From an uncultured Ectothiorhodospiraceae bacterium (GTDB taxonomy: Bacteria; Pseudomonadota; Gammaproteobacteria; UBA9214), in NCBI GenBank assembly GCA_947258545.1, contig CAMYJI010000012.1:1-57019 (forward strand): a stretch of DNA of 57,019 nucleotides, given 5' to 3'. The stretch's first letter is position 1; every line of letters begins with the position of its first letter. Below the pieces are notes generated by a model, which did not search any database, was not told the origin of the DNA, and saw nothing but the letters and a program-made list of their open reading frames with translations. Of the stretch, positions 48,950 to 57,019 are shown piece by piece. The translations under genes and the position numbers were made by a program.

Positions 48950-50343
48950 GCAAAGTCTCCGCCGGGGTAGGTGTCTTCGGCGTAATTCTCGAAGCGGGTG
49001 AACTGGCCACGGAAGGTCAGGTGGCAGGTGCCGATGGGGCCGTTACGCTGCTTGCCGATGATGACCTCGGCAATGCCCTTGTGCGGGCTATCCTCGTTAT
49101 AGACCTCGTCACGGTAGATAAACAGGATCACGTCGGCGTCCTGCTCGATGGCACCCGATTCCCGCAGGTCCGACATCACCGGGCGCTTGTCGGTGCGCTG
49201 TTCGAGACCTCGGTTCAACTGCGACAGCGCGATCACCGGGACATTGAGCTCCTTGGCCAGTGCCTTCAGGTTGCGGGATATTTCGGAGATTTCGGTGGCA
49301 CGGTTCTCGCGCGAGTTGGCCACCTGCATCAGCTGCAAGTAATCGATTATGATCATGCCGATGTCATGCTCGCGCTTGAGCCGCCGCGCGCGGGCGCGCA
49401 TCTCGGTCGGGCTGAGCGCCGGCGTGTCATCGATGAACAGCGGCGCCGTATCCAGCAGGCTGACAGCGGAGGTCAGACGCGGCCAGTCGTCATCCTCCAG
49501 CTTGCCGGTGCGGATCTTGTGCTGATCGATATGACCCAGGGACGACATCATGCGCAGGGCCAGTTGCTCACCCGGCATTTCCATACTGAAGATGGCAACC
49601 GGGATCTGGTGGCGGATGGCCGCGTTCTCGGCGAAATTCATTGCCAGCGTGGTCTTGCCCATCGAGGGTCGGCCCGCGACGATGACCAGGTCTGATGGTT
49701 GCAGCCCGGCCGTCTTGAGATCGAGATCGGCGAAGCCGCTGGGCACTCCGGTGATCGGGTTATCCTGCTGGAACAGCTGATCGATGCGATCGACCGCGGC
49801 ACTCAACAGGGTGCGGATATTCCTGAAGCCACGCTGTCCACGCGCGCCGCGCTCGGCAATATCGAAGACCTTCTGCTCCGCACTGGCCAGTAGTTCGCCG
49901 GAGGAGCGACCCTCGGTCACAAAGGCACTGCCGGCGATTTCGTTACCGACCGAGATCAGCTGGCGTAATACCGAGTGCTCGCGCACGATATCCGCATAGG
50001 CCTGGATATTGGCCGCTGTCGGGGTGTTCTGTACCAGCGCACCGAGCGCGGCCAGCCCCCCCGCTTCTTCCAGCAGCTGGTTCTGTTCCAGCCACTCCGA
50101 GAGCGTAACGGCATCGAACGGGCTGTTCCTGTCGGCCAGCTGCGTGATGGCGCGGAAAATCAGGCGATGATTGCGGCGGTAGAAGTCCTCTTCGGTGACG
50201 CGGTCGGCCACCTTGTCCCAGGCACTGTTGTCGAGCATCAGACCGCCCAGCACGGCCTGTTCCGCCTGCAACGAATGCGGCGGCACCTGCAATGCATCGG
50301 TGTCTGATTGAATCAGCTCTGCGGTACGAAGGGATTCAGCCAT
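48946..50343 (-). CDS. dnaB: Replicative DNA helicase DnaB
   Basis: The 465-residue hexameric helicase has an N-terminal domain (PPHSLQAEQAVLGGLMLDN) and RecA-like C-terminal domain with Walker A AGRPSMGKTT (about 211-219), IIIDYLQLM and the arginine finger region RESGAIEQDADVI. No intein is present. It follows rplI and is coupled to alr. Confidence 0.99.
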   Translation of the reverse strand: MAESLRTAELIQSDTDALQVPPHSLQAEQAVLGGLMLDNSAWDKVADRVTEEDFYRRNHRLIFRAITQLADRNSPFDAVTLSEWLEQNQLLEEAGGLAALGALVQNTPTAANIQAYADIVREHSVLRQLISVGNEIAGSAFVTEGRSSGELLASAEQKVFDIAERGARGQRGFRNIRTLLSAAVDRIDQLFQQDNPITGVPSGFADLDLKTAGLQPSDLVIVAGRPSMGKTTLAMNFAENAAIRHQIPVAIFSMEMPGEQLALRMMSSLGHIDQHKIRTGKLEDDDWPRLTSAVSLLDTAPLFIDDTPALSPTEMRARARRLKREHDIGMIIIDYLQLMQVANSRENRATEISEISRNLKALAKELNVPVIALSQLNRGLEQRTDKRPVMSDLRESGAIEQDADVILFIYRDEVYNEDSPHKGIAEVIIGKQRNGPIGTCHLTFRGQFTRFENYAEDTYPGGDFA

Positions 50344-50473
50344 GTATCTTTATCTGGAAGTTGAGGCCGCGCTGTCGCCGCGGGAAAAGACAGTTGATAA
50401 ATAGCACAAAGCAGTGCTAAAGAGAATCTTGTTTTACTGCCGGGTTTATGCGTGTCGCTAGTGTGTGCCGTAA

Positions 50474-50507
50474 ATAAAAAACGGGCCGTCAAATCCGACA
50501 GCCCGTT
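50474..50507 (-). terminator. Intrinsic terminator after rplI
   Basis: An 11-bp stem (50480-50490 with 50497-50507, one G-U pair) and 6-nt loop is followed on the minus strand by six T. It separates rplI from dnaB. Confidence 0.9.
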
Positions 50508-50554
50508 AGCTTCTCATTACAACAGCTTGCAATGAATGCCTGAGACGGAATTTA

Positions 50555-51001
50555 CTATTCCGCTTCAATTACCAGTTTGATTTCGGCATTGACATCGGTG
50601 TACAGATGGACCTCGACAGCGTATTCGCCGACCTGCCGGAAGGCACCCTCGGGCAGGCGGATTTCATGGCGTTCTACAACCACCCCGGCCTCCCCGATGG
50701 CCTGCGCGATATCCGCGGTGCCGATGGAGCCGAACAGCTTGCCCTCCTCGCCGGCCTTTGCCTTGATAGTGATGGTCTTTTCGGCAAGCGCTTCACGCCT
50801 CGCCTCGGCGGCCGCCAGTGCACTGCTGGCCTCCTTCTCGAGTTCGGCCCTGCGGGCCTCGAACTCGGCAATGTTCTCCGCCGTGGCGGGGGCGGCCTTG
50901 CCCTTTGGAATCAGGTAATTACGACCATAACCGGACTTCACGTTGACACGCTCACCGAGGGCGCCCAGGTTTTCAATTTTTTCAAGCAGTATGACTTCCA
51001 T
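50555..51001 (-). CDS. rplI: 50S ribosomal protein L9
   Basis: 148 residues: [36 protein letters not shown] is the L9 N-terminal domain, then a long helix and a C-terminal domain ([33 protein letters not shown]). Last gene of the rpsF operon, followed by a terminator. Confidence 0.99.
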   Translation of the reverse strand: MEVILLEKIENLGALGERVNVKSGYGRNYLIPKGKAAPATAENIAEFEARRAELEKEASSALAAAEARREALAEKTITIKAKAGEEGKLFGSIGTADIAQAIGEAGVVVERHEIRLPEGAFRQVGEYAVEVHLYTDVNAEIKLVIEAE

Positions 51002-51030
51002 CGTAATGACCTCTTGCTAATCTCTATCAG

Positions 51031-51963
51031 TTATTTGTCGGGTTTGCTGCCGGCTCCACCCAGGCGTCGGCGAAAATCAATCCAGGTATCCAGTAATCCG
51101 CCCCCGGCCAGCAACAAGGTGGCCTGTGGCAATACCGCGAGCATGATGTAGACCGCGATTAACCAGCCACTGCCGCGTCCGGTCTGTGCGACCACGCCAT
51201 GCACCACGGCCAGTCCGACAAACAGGTACGGCACCAGCAGTACCATGGCGGACTGTGCCGCCATGTCACTCGCCGCACCCTGGGTAAACTGGGCGACGAG
51301 CATCAGAACCAGTGTTACCAGCCCGGTACCCTGGCCCAGCCGCAGCGCAACAAACTCGCTGCGCAGCCCGCCCGGGTTGACCAGCAGTGCCTGCCACCAG
51401 CGTCCCAGCAGTACACTGCAGATGGTACTGAGCACCAGTGATCCCAGCACCACTCCGGTCAGCAGCCGGGACAGGTCTGGCAGCAGGTCCTGAGCCTGCA
51501 TCCCTTGCGGGAACAGCCCGGCCGCATCAAGCTCGGCCTCGAACGACTCCAGGCGCTCCAGCCACCAGGGTGCCGGATCACCGGCCAGCCCGTAGACCAG
51601 CATCAGGGCCACGATACCCAGTGCGGCTGCCGTGAGCATGGCGCTGCCCAGGTTCACTGTCTGCCGCAACACCACACTGACCAGCCAGCACGGCAGCCAC
51701 AACAGCAACACCGTGACGGCGATAGTGGCCGCCTGCGTCCCCGCCGCCAGGTAGAACAGCACGGTCAGGAGCGTTGCAACGATCAGTACCTGCAAACCCT
51801 GAGTGACGCCTATTCGCAGGGTCACCAGGGCAATCACTGCTGCGCCCAGGTAATGCGTCAATGTCGTAAAGGGCGGCAGCAAAAATGCCAGCACCCCGCT
51901 CAGCGCCGCGACCAGGATCGCCTGGAAGCGTCCGCTGACAATAAAACCAGCCAGTGCCTTCAT
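51031..51963 (-). CDS. DUF2232 integral membrane protein
   Basis: The 310-residue protein has about eight membrane helices, starting FQAILVAALSGVLAFLLPP. In many gammaproteobacteria a DUF2232 (YybS-like) gene sits exactly here between rpsR and rplI. The role is not established. No enzymatic motif is visible. It ends 29 bp before rplI and starts 58 bp after rpsR. Confidence 0.85.
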   Translation of the reverse strand: MKALAGFIVSGRFQAILVAALSGVLAFLLPPFTTLTHYLGAAVIALVTLRIGVTQGLQVLIVATLLTVLFYLAAGTQAATIAVTVLLLWLPCWLVSVVLRQTVNLGSAMLTAAALGIVALMLVYGLAGDPAPWWLERLESFEAELDAAGLFPQGMQAQDLLPDLSRLLTGVVLGSLVLSTICSVLLGRWWQALLVNPGGLRSEFVALRLGQGTGLVTLVLMLVAQFTQGAASDMAAQSAMVLLVPYLFVGLAVVHGVVAQTGRGSGWLIAVYIMLAVLPQATLLLAGGGLLDTWIDFRRRLGGAGSKPDK

Positions 51964-52021
51964 GTCATCTGCATCCTGGTCAGGACACAGTCAATCAGTC
52001 TGGCTGCGCCTGGTCAGTCAA

Positions 52022-52246
52022 TCAATGCGAGTCGCAGTAAGGCAACAGGGCCAGGTAGCGCGCCCGCTTGATGGCCGTGGACAACTGGCGCTGATAACGG
52101 GCCTTGGTACCCGTGATTCGGCTGGGAACGATCTTGCCGGTCTCGGTGACGTATTGCCTGAGCAGATTGATGTCCTTGTAATCAATCTCCTTGATGCCTT
52201 CGGCCGTGAACTTGCAGAACTTGCGACGACGAAAATAACGAGCCAT
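52022..52246 (-). CDS. rpsR: 30S ribosomal protein S18
   Basis: 74 residues: [44 protein letters not shown], and KYQRQL-type [16 protein letters not shown] single early cysteine (FCKF) is usual in this family. Middle of the rpsF-rpsR-rplI operon. Confidence 0.99.
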   Translation of the reverse strand: MARYFRRRKFCKFTAEGIKEIDYKDINLLRQYVTETGKIVPSRITGTKARYQRQLSTAIKRARYLALLPYCDSH

Positions 52247-52279
52247 TTTTTTACACCTATAGAAAACTTCTAATGTAAA

Positions 52280-52762
52280 TTATTCCGGGTTTGCCGGGGT
52301 TTCCTCAACCGCCGCTTCAGCGGTGGCCGGGGTTTCCTCGGCCGCCTCTTCAGCGCTCGCCGGACTTTCCTCGGCGGCCGCTTCCTTTTCAGCGGTTTCT
52401 TCCCCAGGGGCACTCTCCCGGGAGTCGCGTTCGCGCTTCTCCTCGGGCCTCTTCACCAGCGACGAGGCTTCGGTAACGGCCTCCTTGCGGGTGATAACCA
52501 TGTTTCTCAGCACGGCGTCATTGAAGCGGAAGGCACTGGTCAGTTCCTCGAGGGCAGCGGTGCCACACTCGATATTCATCAGCACGTAATGCGCCTTGTG
52601 TAATTTCTGGATCGGATAGGCCAGCTGGCGACGGCCCCAGTCTTCCAGGCGATGCACGCTGCCACCGTCGGACTCGATGGTCGCGCGGTAGCGGTCGATC
52701 ATGGCGGGTACTTGTTCACTCTGGTCAGGATGGACCAGAAACACGACTTCGTAGTGTCTCAT
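52280..52762 (-). CDS. rpsF: 30S ribosomal protein S6 with long acidic repeat tail
   Basis: The S6 fold occupies residues 1-100 ([56 protein letters not shown]). It is followed by an unusually long tail of about 55 residues, first mixed charge, then imperfect repeats of the type [10 protein letters not shown] ([28 protein letters not shown]). E. coli S6 has 131-135 residues and receives a poly-glutamate tail from RimK; here 160 residues are encoded. ATG 52762 is chosen; the upstream GTG extension has no homology. No Shine-Dalgarno is obvious. Confidence 0.97.
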   Translation of the reverse strand: MRHYEVVFLVHPDQSEQVPAMIDRYRATIESDGGSVHRLEDWGRRQLAYPIQKLHKAHYVLMNIECGTAALEELTSAFRFNDAVLRNMVITRKEAVTEASSLVKRPEEKRERDSRESAPGEETAEKEAAAEESPASAEEAAEETPATAEAAVEETPANPE

Positions 52763-52841
52763 ATACGGGAGGCGTCCGCGGGATGCAATCACCCCGGCGC
52801 GGGATGCCGGCTGCTTATTTCAAGACAGGCGAATGCCGTTC

Positions 52842-53040
52842 TACCGCAAAGGCGCACGACTGCATGGATGCAGGAGGTAGAGTAACGCAGGACGCAGTTA
52901 CCGGAAGGACGCAAAGGACAAAAAAGACATCCATCCTGTAGCAAGAAACTGATCAAAATATATTTCTTAATGAATTGTTTATATTGCGATTTATTATTGT
53001 TTTATTTTGTTTTCTTTGCGCCCTTTGCGCCTTTGCGGTA
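52842..53040. repeat. GCAAAGGCGC-type inverted repeat element (locus D)
   Basis: 199-bp element with perfect 15-bp ends TACCGCAAAGGCGCA (52842-52856) and complement (53026-53040). A second AAGGACGCAAAG unit is at 52904-52915. The interior is AT-rich and non-coding. It fills the gap between rlmB and rpsF and starts 80 bp before the rpsF start codon in their common direction. Confidence 0.8.
52855..52903 (+). repeat. Modular insert repeat, copy D (49 bp, shortest form)
   Basis: It contains only the shared ends: CGACTGCATGGATGCAGGAG, GTAGAGTA and ACGCAGGACGCAGTTACCGG. Inserted directly after GCAAAGGCGCA, as in copy B. It defines the minimal unit of the family. Confidence 0.8.
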
Positions 53041-53050
53041 AAGATATTTT

Positions 53051-53803
53051 TTAACTTTTAGTACTCCGCTGGCGGCGCGCCTCGAACAGCAGCACCCCCG
53101 CGGCGACCGAGACATTGAGGCTCGCCACCAGTCCGGCCATGGGGATCGCCACCAGGTAGTCACAGTGCTCACGCGTCAAGCGCCGCAGGCCCTTGCCCTC
53201 GGCCCCGAGTACCAGCGCGAGCGGGCCGCTCAGGTCGGCGCCGTAGAGCCCGCTGTCCGCGTCATCGCTGGCACCGTAGAGCCAGATGCCGGCCTGTTTC
53301 AGCAGGCGCAGGGTGCGCGCCAGGTTGGTCACGCTGAACACCGGCACCGACTCGGCCGCCCCGCAGGCCACCTTGCGAACCACCGGGCTTATCCGCGCCG
53401 CCCGGTCACGCGGCACGATCACCGCATGCACCCCGGCGGCATCCGCGGTGCGCAGGCAGGCGCCCAGGTTGTGCGGGTCCTGCACGCCATCCAGGACCAG
53501 CAGAAACGCCGGACCCGGCAGTGCCTCGAGAAAGGCCGGCAGTTCCGGTTCACGCGGCTCCGGGGTGGTGTCACGCAGCGACGCGACCACACCCTGGTGC
53601 CGTGCGTCCGGCAGCAATGCGTCCAGTTCCCTGCGGGGTACACGCTGCACCGGGACACCGGCGGCAGCGGCCTGCTGGACCAGCTGCGCAATGCGCCGGT
53701 CTTCCCGGCCCGTGGTGACGGTCAGTAGAGCGACCCGAGCGGGGATGTTGGCCAGCAGCCCTTCCACGGCGTGCAGGCCATAGACATACTCGGTCTCCGC
53801 CAT
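53051..53803 (-). CDS. rlmB: 23S rRNA (guanosine-2251-2'-O)-methyltransferase RlmB
   Basis: The 250-residue SpoU-class SPOUT enzyme has an N-terminal substrate-binding domain (EYVYGLHAVEGLLAN) and the catalytic motifs DGVQDPHNLGACLRTADAAGV, LVLGAEGKGLRRL and IPMAGLVASLNVSVAAGVLLFE. It modifies Gm2251 in the P loop of 23S rRNA. The rnr-rlmB-rpsF order is typical, with an OmpA lipoprotein gene inserted between rnr and rlmB here. Confidence 0.97.
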   Translation of the reverse strand: MAETEYVYGLHAVEGLLANIPARVALLTVTTGREDRRIAQLVQQAAAAGVPVQRVPRRELDALLPDARHQGVVASLRDTTPEPREPELPAFLEALPGPAFLLVLDGVQDPHNLGACLRTADAAGVHAVIVPRDRAARISPVVRKVACGAAESVPVFSVTNLARTLRLLKQAGIWLYGASDDADSGLYGADLSGPLALVLGAEGKGLRRLTREHCDYLVAIPMAGLVASLNVSVAAGVLLFEARRQRSTKS

Positions 53804-53830
53804 GTCATACAGCTGATTGTGCGCTGCGCT

Positions 53831-54508
53831 TCAGGGCGCCTGGTAGGCGTCCTGCTCCTGTCCGGCGACGACAGGCTTGATGATCAGTTCGACCCGCCGG
53901 TTGAGCTGGCGGCCGGCCTCGGTCGCATTGGTATCACGCGGCTCGAGTTCACCACGCCCCTCCGATTGCAGGCGGCTGTCCGGCACACCGCGGCTTGCCA
54001 GGTAAGTCGTGACACTGCGCGCCCGGCGTTCCGACAGGTCCTGGTTGTAGGCATCGCTTCCGGTGCTGTCGGTATGCCCGATGACATGGACAATCGACCG
54101 GTTATAGCGCACCAGGATGTCCGCCACCTTGTCCAGTGTCGGCCTGAAGGCCGGCTTGATCTCCGCCCGATCAAAGTCGAAGGAGACCTCGTTCGAGACA
54201 TTGATCTTGAGGCTCTCGTCCTGCAGGCGTTCAATCTCGATATCATTGGCATAGCGCTCTTCCGCCAGCGCGTCCTCGAATTCATTCTGCTGGTTGTCCA
54301 TGTAATGGCCGACCGCCCCGCCGGCAATCGCCCCGACGACCGCACCGACATAGCGGCCCGAGTCGTCATCCAGCTGGTGGCCGAGGACCGCCCCGACCAC
54401 GGCACCGACCGCCGCCCCGGTCTTGGCGCGCCGGTTCGGGTCGTCAGCCGCGCAGCCGTACAGCGACACACCCAGCAAAAAAATCATTGTCTTTACTGTG
54501 TAGTTCAT
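53831..54508 (-). CDS. OmpA-family lipoprotein with glycine zipper
   Basis: The 225-residue protein has a lipoprotein signal with lipobox LYGC (about 16-19), a glycine-zipper region (AAVGAVVGAVLGHQLDD, VGAVVGAIAGGAVGHYMD, about 32-70) and a C-terminal OmpA peptidoglycan-binding domain (about 105-210: FDFDRAEIKP, IGHTDSTGSDAYNQDLSERRA, NRRVELIIKP). It resembles YiaD. It probably tethers outer membrane and cell wall. Its ATG overlaps the rnr stop (ATGA), so it is coupled to rnr. Confidence 0.93.
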   Translation of the reverse strand: MNYTVKTMIFLLGVSLYGCAADDPNRRAKTGAAVGAVVGAVLGHQLDDDSGRYVGAVVGAIAGGAVGHYMDNQQNEFEDALAEERYANDIEIERLQDESLKINVSNEVSFDFDRAEIKPAFRPTLDKVADILVRYNRSIVHVIGHTDSTGSDAYNQDLSERRARSVTTYLASRGVPDSRLQSEGRGELEPRDTNATEAGRQLNRRVELIIKPVVAGQEQDAYQAP

Positions 54509-56778
54509 CGTGACTTCCTCCTCTTTTTGGTAGTGCGCCGCCCTTTCTTCTTCCTGCGTTTATTTAAGACTGATTCCTTCTCGATCAGTTCAAAATCGAT
54601 CTTGCGCTCATCCAGGTTTACCTGCATTACCTTGACATTCACCTCGTCACCCAGGCGGTAGATGCGGTTGGTGCGTTCCCCGATCAGCCAGTGGCGCGCC
54701 GGGTCATAGTGGTAGTAGTCATTACCCAGGGCCGTGACATGCACCAGGCCTTCCACATAGATGTCCTGCAGTTCCACGAAGATGCCGAACGAGGTCACGC
54801 TGCTGATGATGCCCTTGTAGGACTCGCCGATCTTGTCGAGCATGTACTCGCATTTGAGCCAGTCGACGGCATCGCGGGTCGCGTCGTCGGCGCGCCGCTC
54901 GGTCATCGAACAGTGGTCGCCGAAGGCCTGCATATCGGCATGGCCGTAGTCGAACTTCGCCGCCTTCTTTCCGGAGAGGATGTGGCGGATGGCCCGGTGG
55001 ACCAGCAGGTCCGGATAGCGCCTGATCGGCGAGGTGAAGTGCACATAATTTTCGTGTGCCAGGCCGAAGTGTCCGATATTCTCCGGGTGGTACTCGGCGC
55101 GCGGCAGCGAGCGCAGCAGGACGGTGTTGATGAGGTGCTCATCCGGCCGGCCGTGGACGGTATTCAGCAGGGTCGCATAGTCCTTGGCAGTCGGCCGCAG
55201 GCGGCCGCGCAGTGACAGGCCAAGCTCGCCCAGGAACTCCTGCAGACCCTCCACCTTCTCGGAAGCCGGCTGGCCATGCACCCGGAACAGGGTCGGCATC
55301 TTGTGGCGGTTCAGGAAACGCGCCGCGGCCACATTGGCGGCGATCATGCACTCCTCGATCAGCTTGTGGGCATCGTTGCGCACCACGGGCACGATGCGCT
55401 CGATCTTGCGGTGTTCGCCGAAGACGATGCGGGTTTCGGTGGTCTCGAAATCGATGGCGCCGCGCTGCTCGCGCGCCGCGCGCAGCACCCCGAACAGGTT
55501 GTACAGTTCCTCGAGGTGAGGCACCAGGTCGCGGTATTTTTTACGGGTGTTCTTGTCCTGTTCGACCACGATGGCCGCGGCCTGCTCATAGGTCAGGCGT
55601 GCATGCGAGCGCATCACGGCCTCTACAAAACTGGAGCGCGTGATCTTGCCCTGCTTGTTGATATGCATCTCGCAGGCCATGCACAAGCGGTCCACATCCG
55701 GATTGAGTGAGCACAGCCCGTTGGACAGCACCTCGGGCAGCATCGGGATCACGCGCTCGGGGAAATACACGGAAGTGCCGCGGTCCTCGGCCTCGCTGTC
55801 CAGCGCGGTCCCGGGACGCACGTAGTGCGAGACGTCGGCAATGGCGACGATCAGGCGCCAGCCGCCCGACTTGCGCTCGCAGAAGACGGCATCATCGAAG
55901 TCGCGCGCATCCGCGCCGTCGATGGTGACCAGGGGAATCTGGCGCAGGTCGGTGCGGCCCTGACTGGCCTTCTCGGGGACCTTTTCGCCGAATTTACCGA
56001 TCTCCCTGTCGACAGCCTTCGGCCACTCCTGCGGCAGGTCATGGCTGCGGATGGCGATATCGATCTCCATCCCGGGCGCCATGTGCTCACCCAGCACCTC
56101 GACCACGTGGCCGACCGGGATGGCATGCTTGCCGGGCTGCTCAACGATCTCGACCGTGACAATCTGGCCATGGACCGCGCCCCCGGCGTGCTTGTCGGGT
56201 ACCGCGATGTCATGGGTGACGCGCTTGTTGTCCGGCACTACGGTATTGATGCCGCTCTCCCGGTAGAAACGCCCCACCACGCGCTGGGTATTGCGCTCCA
56301 GGACCTCGACAATGGTGCCCTCCAGGCGCCCGCGCCGATCCTTGCCCGTAATCCGCACCATCACCCGGTCGTCATGGAACACGCTGCGCATCTGGCGGGC
56401 CGACAGATAGACATCCTCGCCCTTCTCGCCCTTGTCGTCCGGCACCAGGAACCCGAAGCCATCGGGGTGGGCGATGACCCGGCCCGGCATCAGGTCGAAC
56501 TGTTCGGCCTGTGCATAACAGCCACGCCGATTGCGTACCAGCTGGCCGTCCCGGGTCATCGCATTCAGGCGCCTGCGCAGGGCCTCGATGCCCTCCTCCG
56601 TGTCGATCGTGAGCAGCTCGGCCAGTTGCTCGCGGTTGACCGGCCGGTCGGCCCCGGCGATGAGCTCGAGCAGGTATTCCCGACTGGCGATGGGCGATTC
56701 GTAGCGTTCCGCCTCGCGCCGGGCATGTGGGTCACGGCGGCGCAGGCCGGCCGCTTTGTGTTTTCCGGTTTTCTTCAT
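54505..56778 (-). CDS. rnr: Ribonuclease R
   Basis: The 757-residue 3'-5' exoribonuclease degrades structured RNA. Domains in order: helix-turn-helix (about 25-85), cold-shock domains (about 90-240), RNB catalytic domain with IDGADARDFDDAV (about 285-297) and the S1 domain (about 640-725). A lysine/arginine-rich tail (KRRKKKGRRTTKKRRKS) follows, typical for ribosome binding. Length is slightly short of E. coli (813). It opens the rnr-lipoprotein-rlmB group. Confidence 0.98.
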   Translation of the reverse strand: MKKTGKHKAAGLRRRDPHARREAERYESPIASREYLLELIAGADRPVNREQLAELLTIDTEEGIEALRRRLNAMTRDGQLVRNRRGCYAQAEQFDLMPGRVIAHPDGFGFLVPDDKGEKGEDVYLSARQMRSVFHDDRVMVRITGKDRRGRLEGTIVEVLERNTQRVVGRFYRESGINTVVPDNKRVTHDIAVPDKHAGGAVHGQIVTVEIVEQPGKHAIPVGHVVEVLGEHMAPGMEIDIAIRSHDLPQEWPKAVDREIGKFGEKVPEKASQGRTDLRQIPLVTIDGADARDFDDAVFCERKSGGWRLIVAIADVSHYVRPGTALDSEAEDRGTSVYFPERVIPMLPEVLSNGLCSLNPDVDRLCMACEMHINKQGKITRSSFVEAVMRSHARLTYEQAAAIVVEQDKNTRKKYRDLVPHLEELYNLFGVLRAAREQRGAIDFETTETRIVFGEHRKIERIVPVVRNDAHKLIEECMIAANVAAARFLNRHKMPTLFRVHGQPASEKVEGLQEFLGELGLSLRGRLRPTAKDYATLLNTVHGRPDEHLINTVLLRSLPRAEYHPENIGHFGLAHENYVHFTSPIRRYPDLLVHRAIRHILSGKKAAKFDYGHADMQAFGDHCSMTERRADDATRDAVDWLKCEYMLDKIGESYKGIISSVTSFGIFVELQDIYVEGLVHVTALGNDYYHYDPARHWLIGERTNRIYRLGDEVNVKVMQVNLDERKIDFELIEKESVLNKRRKKKGRRTTKKRRKSR

Positions 56779-56833
56779 CTGATCGGGGTTCTATCCATAC
56801 TAAAAGGGGTAGTGTGCGGCTCCCGGGAGCAAA

Positions 56834-56862
56834 TTGACAAGCTATATATCAGCGGTTAGAGT
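56834..56862 (+). promoter_or_regulatory. Sigma-70 promoter of tRNA-Leu
   Basis: TTGACA (56834-56839) and TAGAGT (56857-56862) are exactly 17 bp apart and are followed by a GC-rich discriminator, TCGCGCTC, as in stable-RNA promoters. The tRNA starts 46 bp later. Confidence 0.65.
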
Positions 56863-56907
56863 TCGCGCTCCCGGGATTTCTCACGAGTCCCGAAACGGAA
56901 TAGCACG

Positions 56908-56994
56908 GCCGAGGTGGCGAAATTGGTAGACGCGCTAGCTTCAGGTGCTAGTGGGGGTAACCCCGTGGAGGTTCAAGTCCTCTCCTCGGCACCA
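56908..56994 (+). tRNA. tRNA-Leu (anticodon CAG)
   Basis: An 87-nt class II tRNA with acceptor stem GCCGAGG/CCTCGGC, discriminator A and encoded CCA. The anticodon arm CTAGC-TTCAGGT-GCTAG gives CAG, reading CUG. The long variable arm is present. It is divergent from rnr. Confidence 0.97.
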
Positions 56995-57019
56995 AATCTG
57001 TCGCCATACACGCGTATCG

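Noticed and set aside
52763..52792. GTG start ten codons upstream for rpsF
   Set aside because: The extension is absent from S6 proteins; [12 protein letters not shown] is the normal N-terminus.
53771..54661. 296-codon frame on the plus strand
   Set aside because: Antisense to the OmpA lipoprotein gene and rnr, whose families are certain.
56868..56886. Possible third copy of the ATTTCTCAC terminal repeat before tRNA-Leu
   Set aside because: Only about ten bases match and no inverted partner is found; probably chance.

Overview
The window is a chromosomal segment of a gammaproteobacterium. The gene order is strongly diagnostic: tRNA-Arg/tRNA-Ser/csrA/lysC/alaS/recX/recA/pncC; rpsP-rimM-trmD-rplS beside ffh; and rnr...rlmB-rpsF-rpsR-DUF2232-rplI-dnaB-alr. 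It is GC-rich. AddA/AddB-type proteins, a 7Fe ferredoxin and many dispersed repeats would suit an environmental lineage such as Chromatiales or Ectothiorhodospiraceae, but that placement is inference. No phage, plasmid, CRISPR array or intact transposase gene is visible.

Layout. 1-7.55 kb, minus strand: two tRNAs, csrA, lysC, alaS, recX, recA, thpR, pncC. 7.55-8.27 kb: repeat-filled gap holding a 244-bp non-autonomous transposon. 8.27-18.7 kb, plus strand: mutS, fdxA, AddB-like and AddA-like nuclease/helicase pair, and a thioredoxin-TPR protein (cnoX-like). 18.7-19.08 kb: inverted-repeat element with a REP doublet. 19.08-23.0 kb, minus: dsbC-like, xerD, slipin, NfeD protease. 23.08-24.24 kb, plus: ACP-acyltransferase fusion. 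24.2-31.4 kb, minus: SIMPL protein, thioredoxin, GGDEF protein, adk, then a metallopeptidase/VWA protein and its MoxR ATPase, each bordered by long nested repeats. 31.6-32.5 kb, plus: degenerate double receiver protein coupled to a 25-residue membrane peptide. 32.5-41.8 kb, minus: GpsA-like, Nudix, MITE, hslR, DsbA-family, htpG, ogt, rplS-trmD-rimM-rpsP, ffh. 42.0-45.7 kb, plus: ypjD, corB-like, small ORF, msrB, FHA protein. 45.7-56.8 kb, minus: radA, small alpha/beta protein, alr, dnaB, rplI, DUF2232, rpsR, rpsF, rlmB, OmpA lipoprotein, rnr. A plus-strand tRNA-Leu ends the window.

Most genes are housekeeping: translation (alaS, ribosomal proteins, trmD, rimM, rlmB, rnr, ffh), DNA repair and replication (recA, recX, mutS, AddAB, radA, ogt, dnaB, xerD), envelope thiol chemistry and protein quality control.

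The most novel signals lie between genes. (1) In the rpsP-ffh gap (about 40.19-40.43 kb) a perfect sigma-54 promoter is followed by about 200 nt of A-rich, AATAAC-repeating, non-coding sequence and a strong terminator; the layout resembles CrcZ-type, Hfq-titrating small RNAs. (2) A dispersed repeat family with GCAAAGGCGC-type inverted ends carries, at the same internal site, a modular insert of four different lengths. (3) TA-flanked inverted-repeat elements supply the TAG stop codon of two genes. (4) recX seems to lack an ATG, GTG or TTG start.
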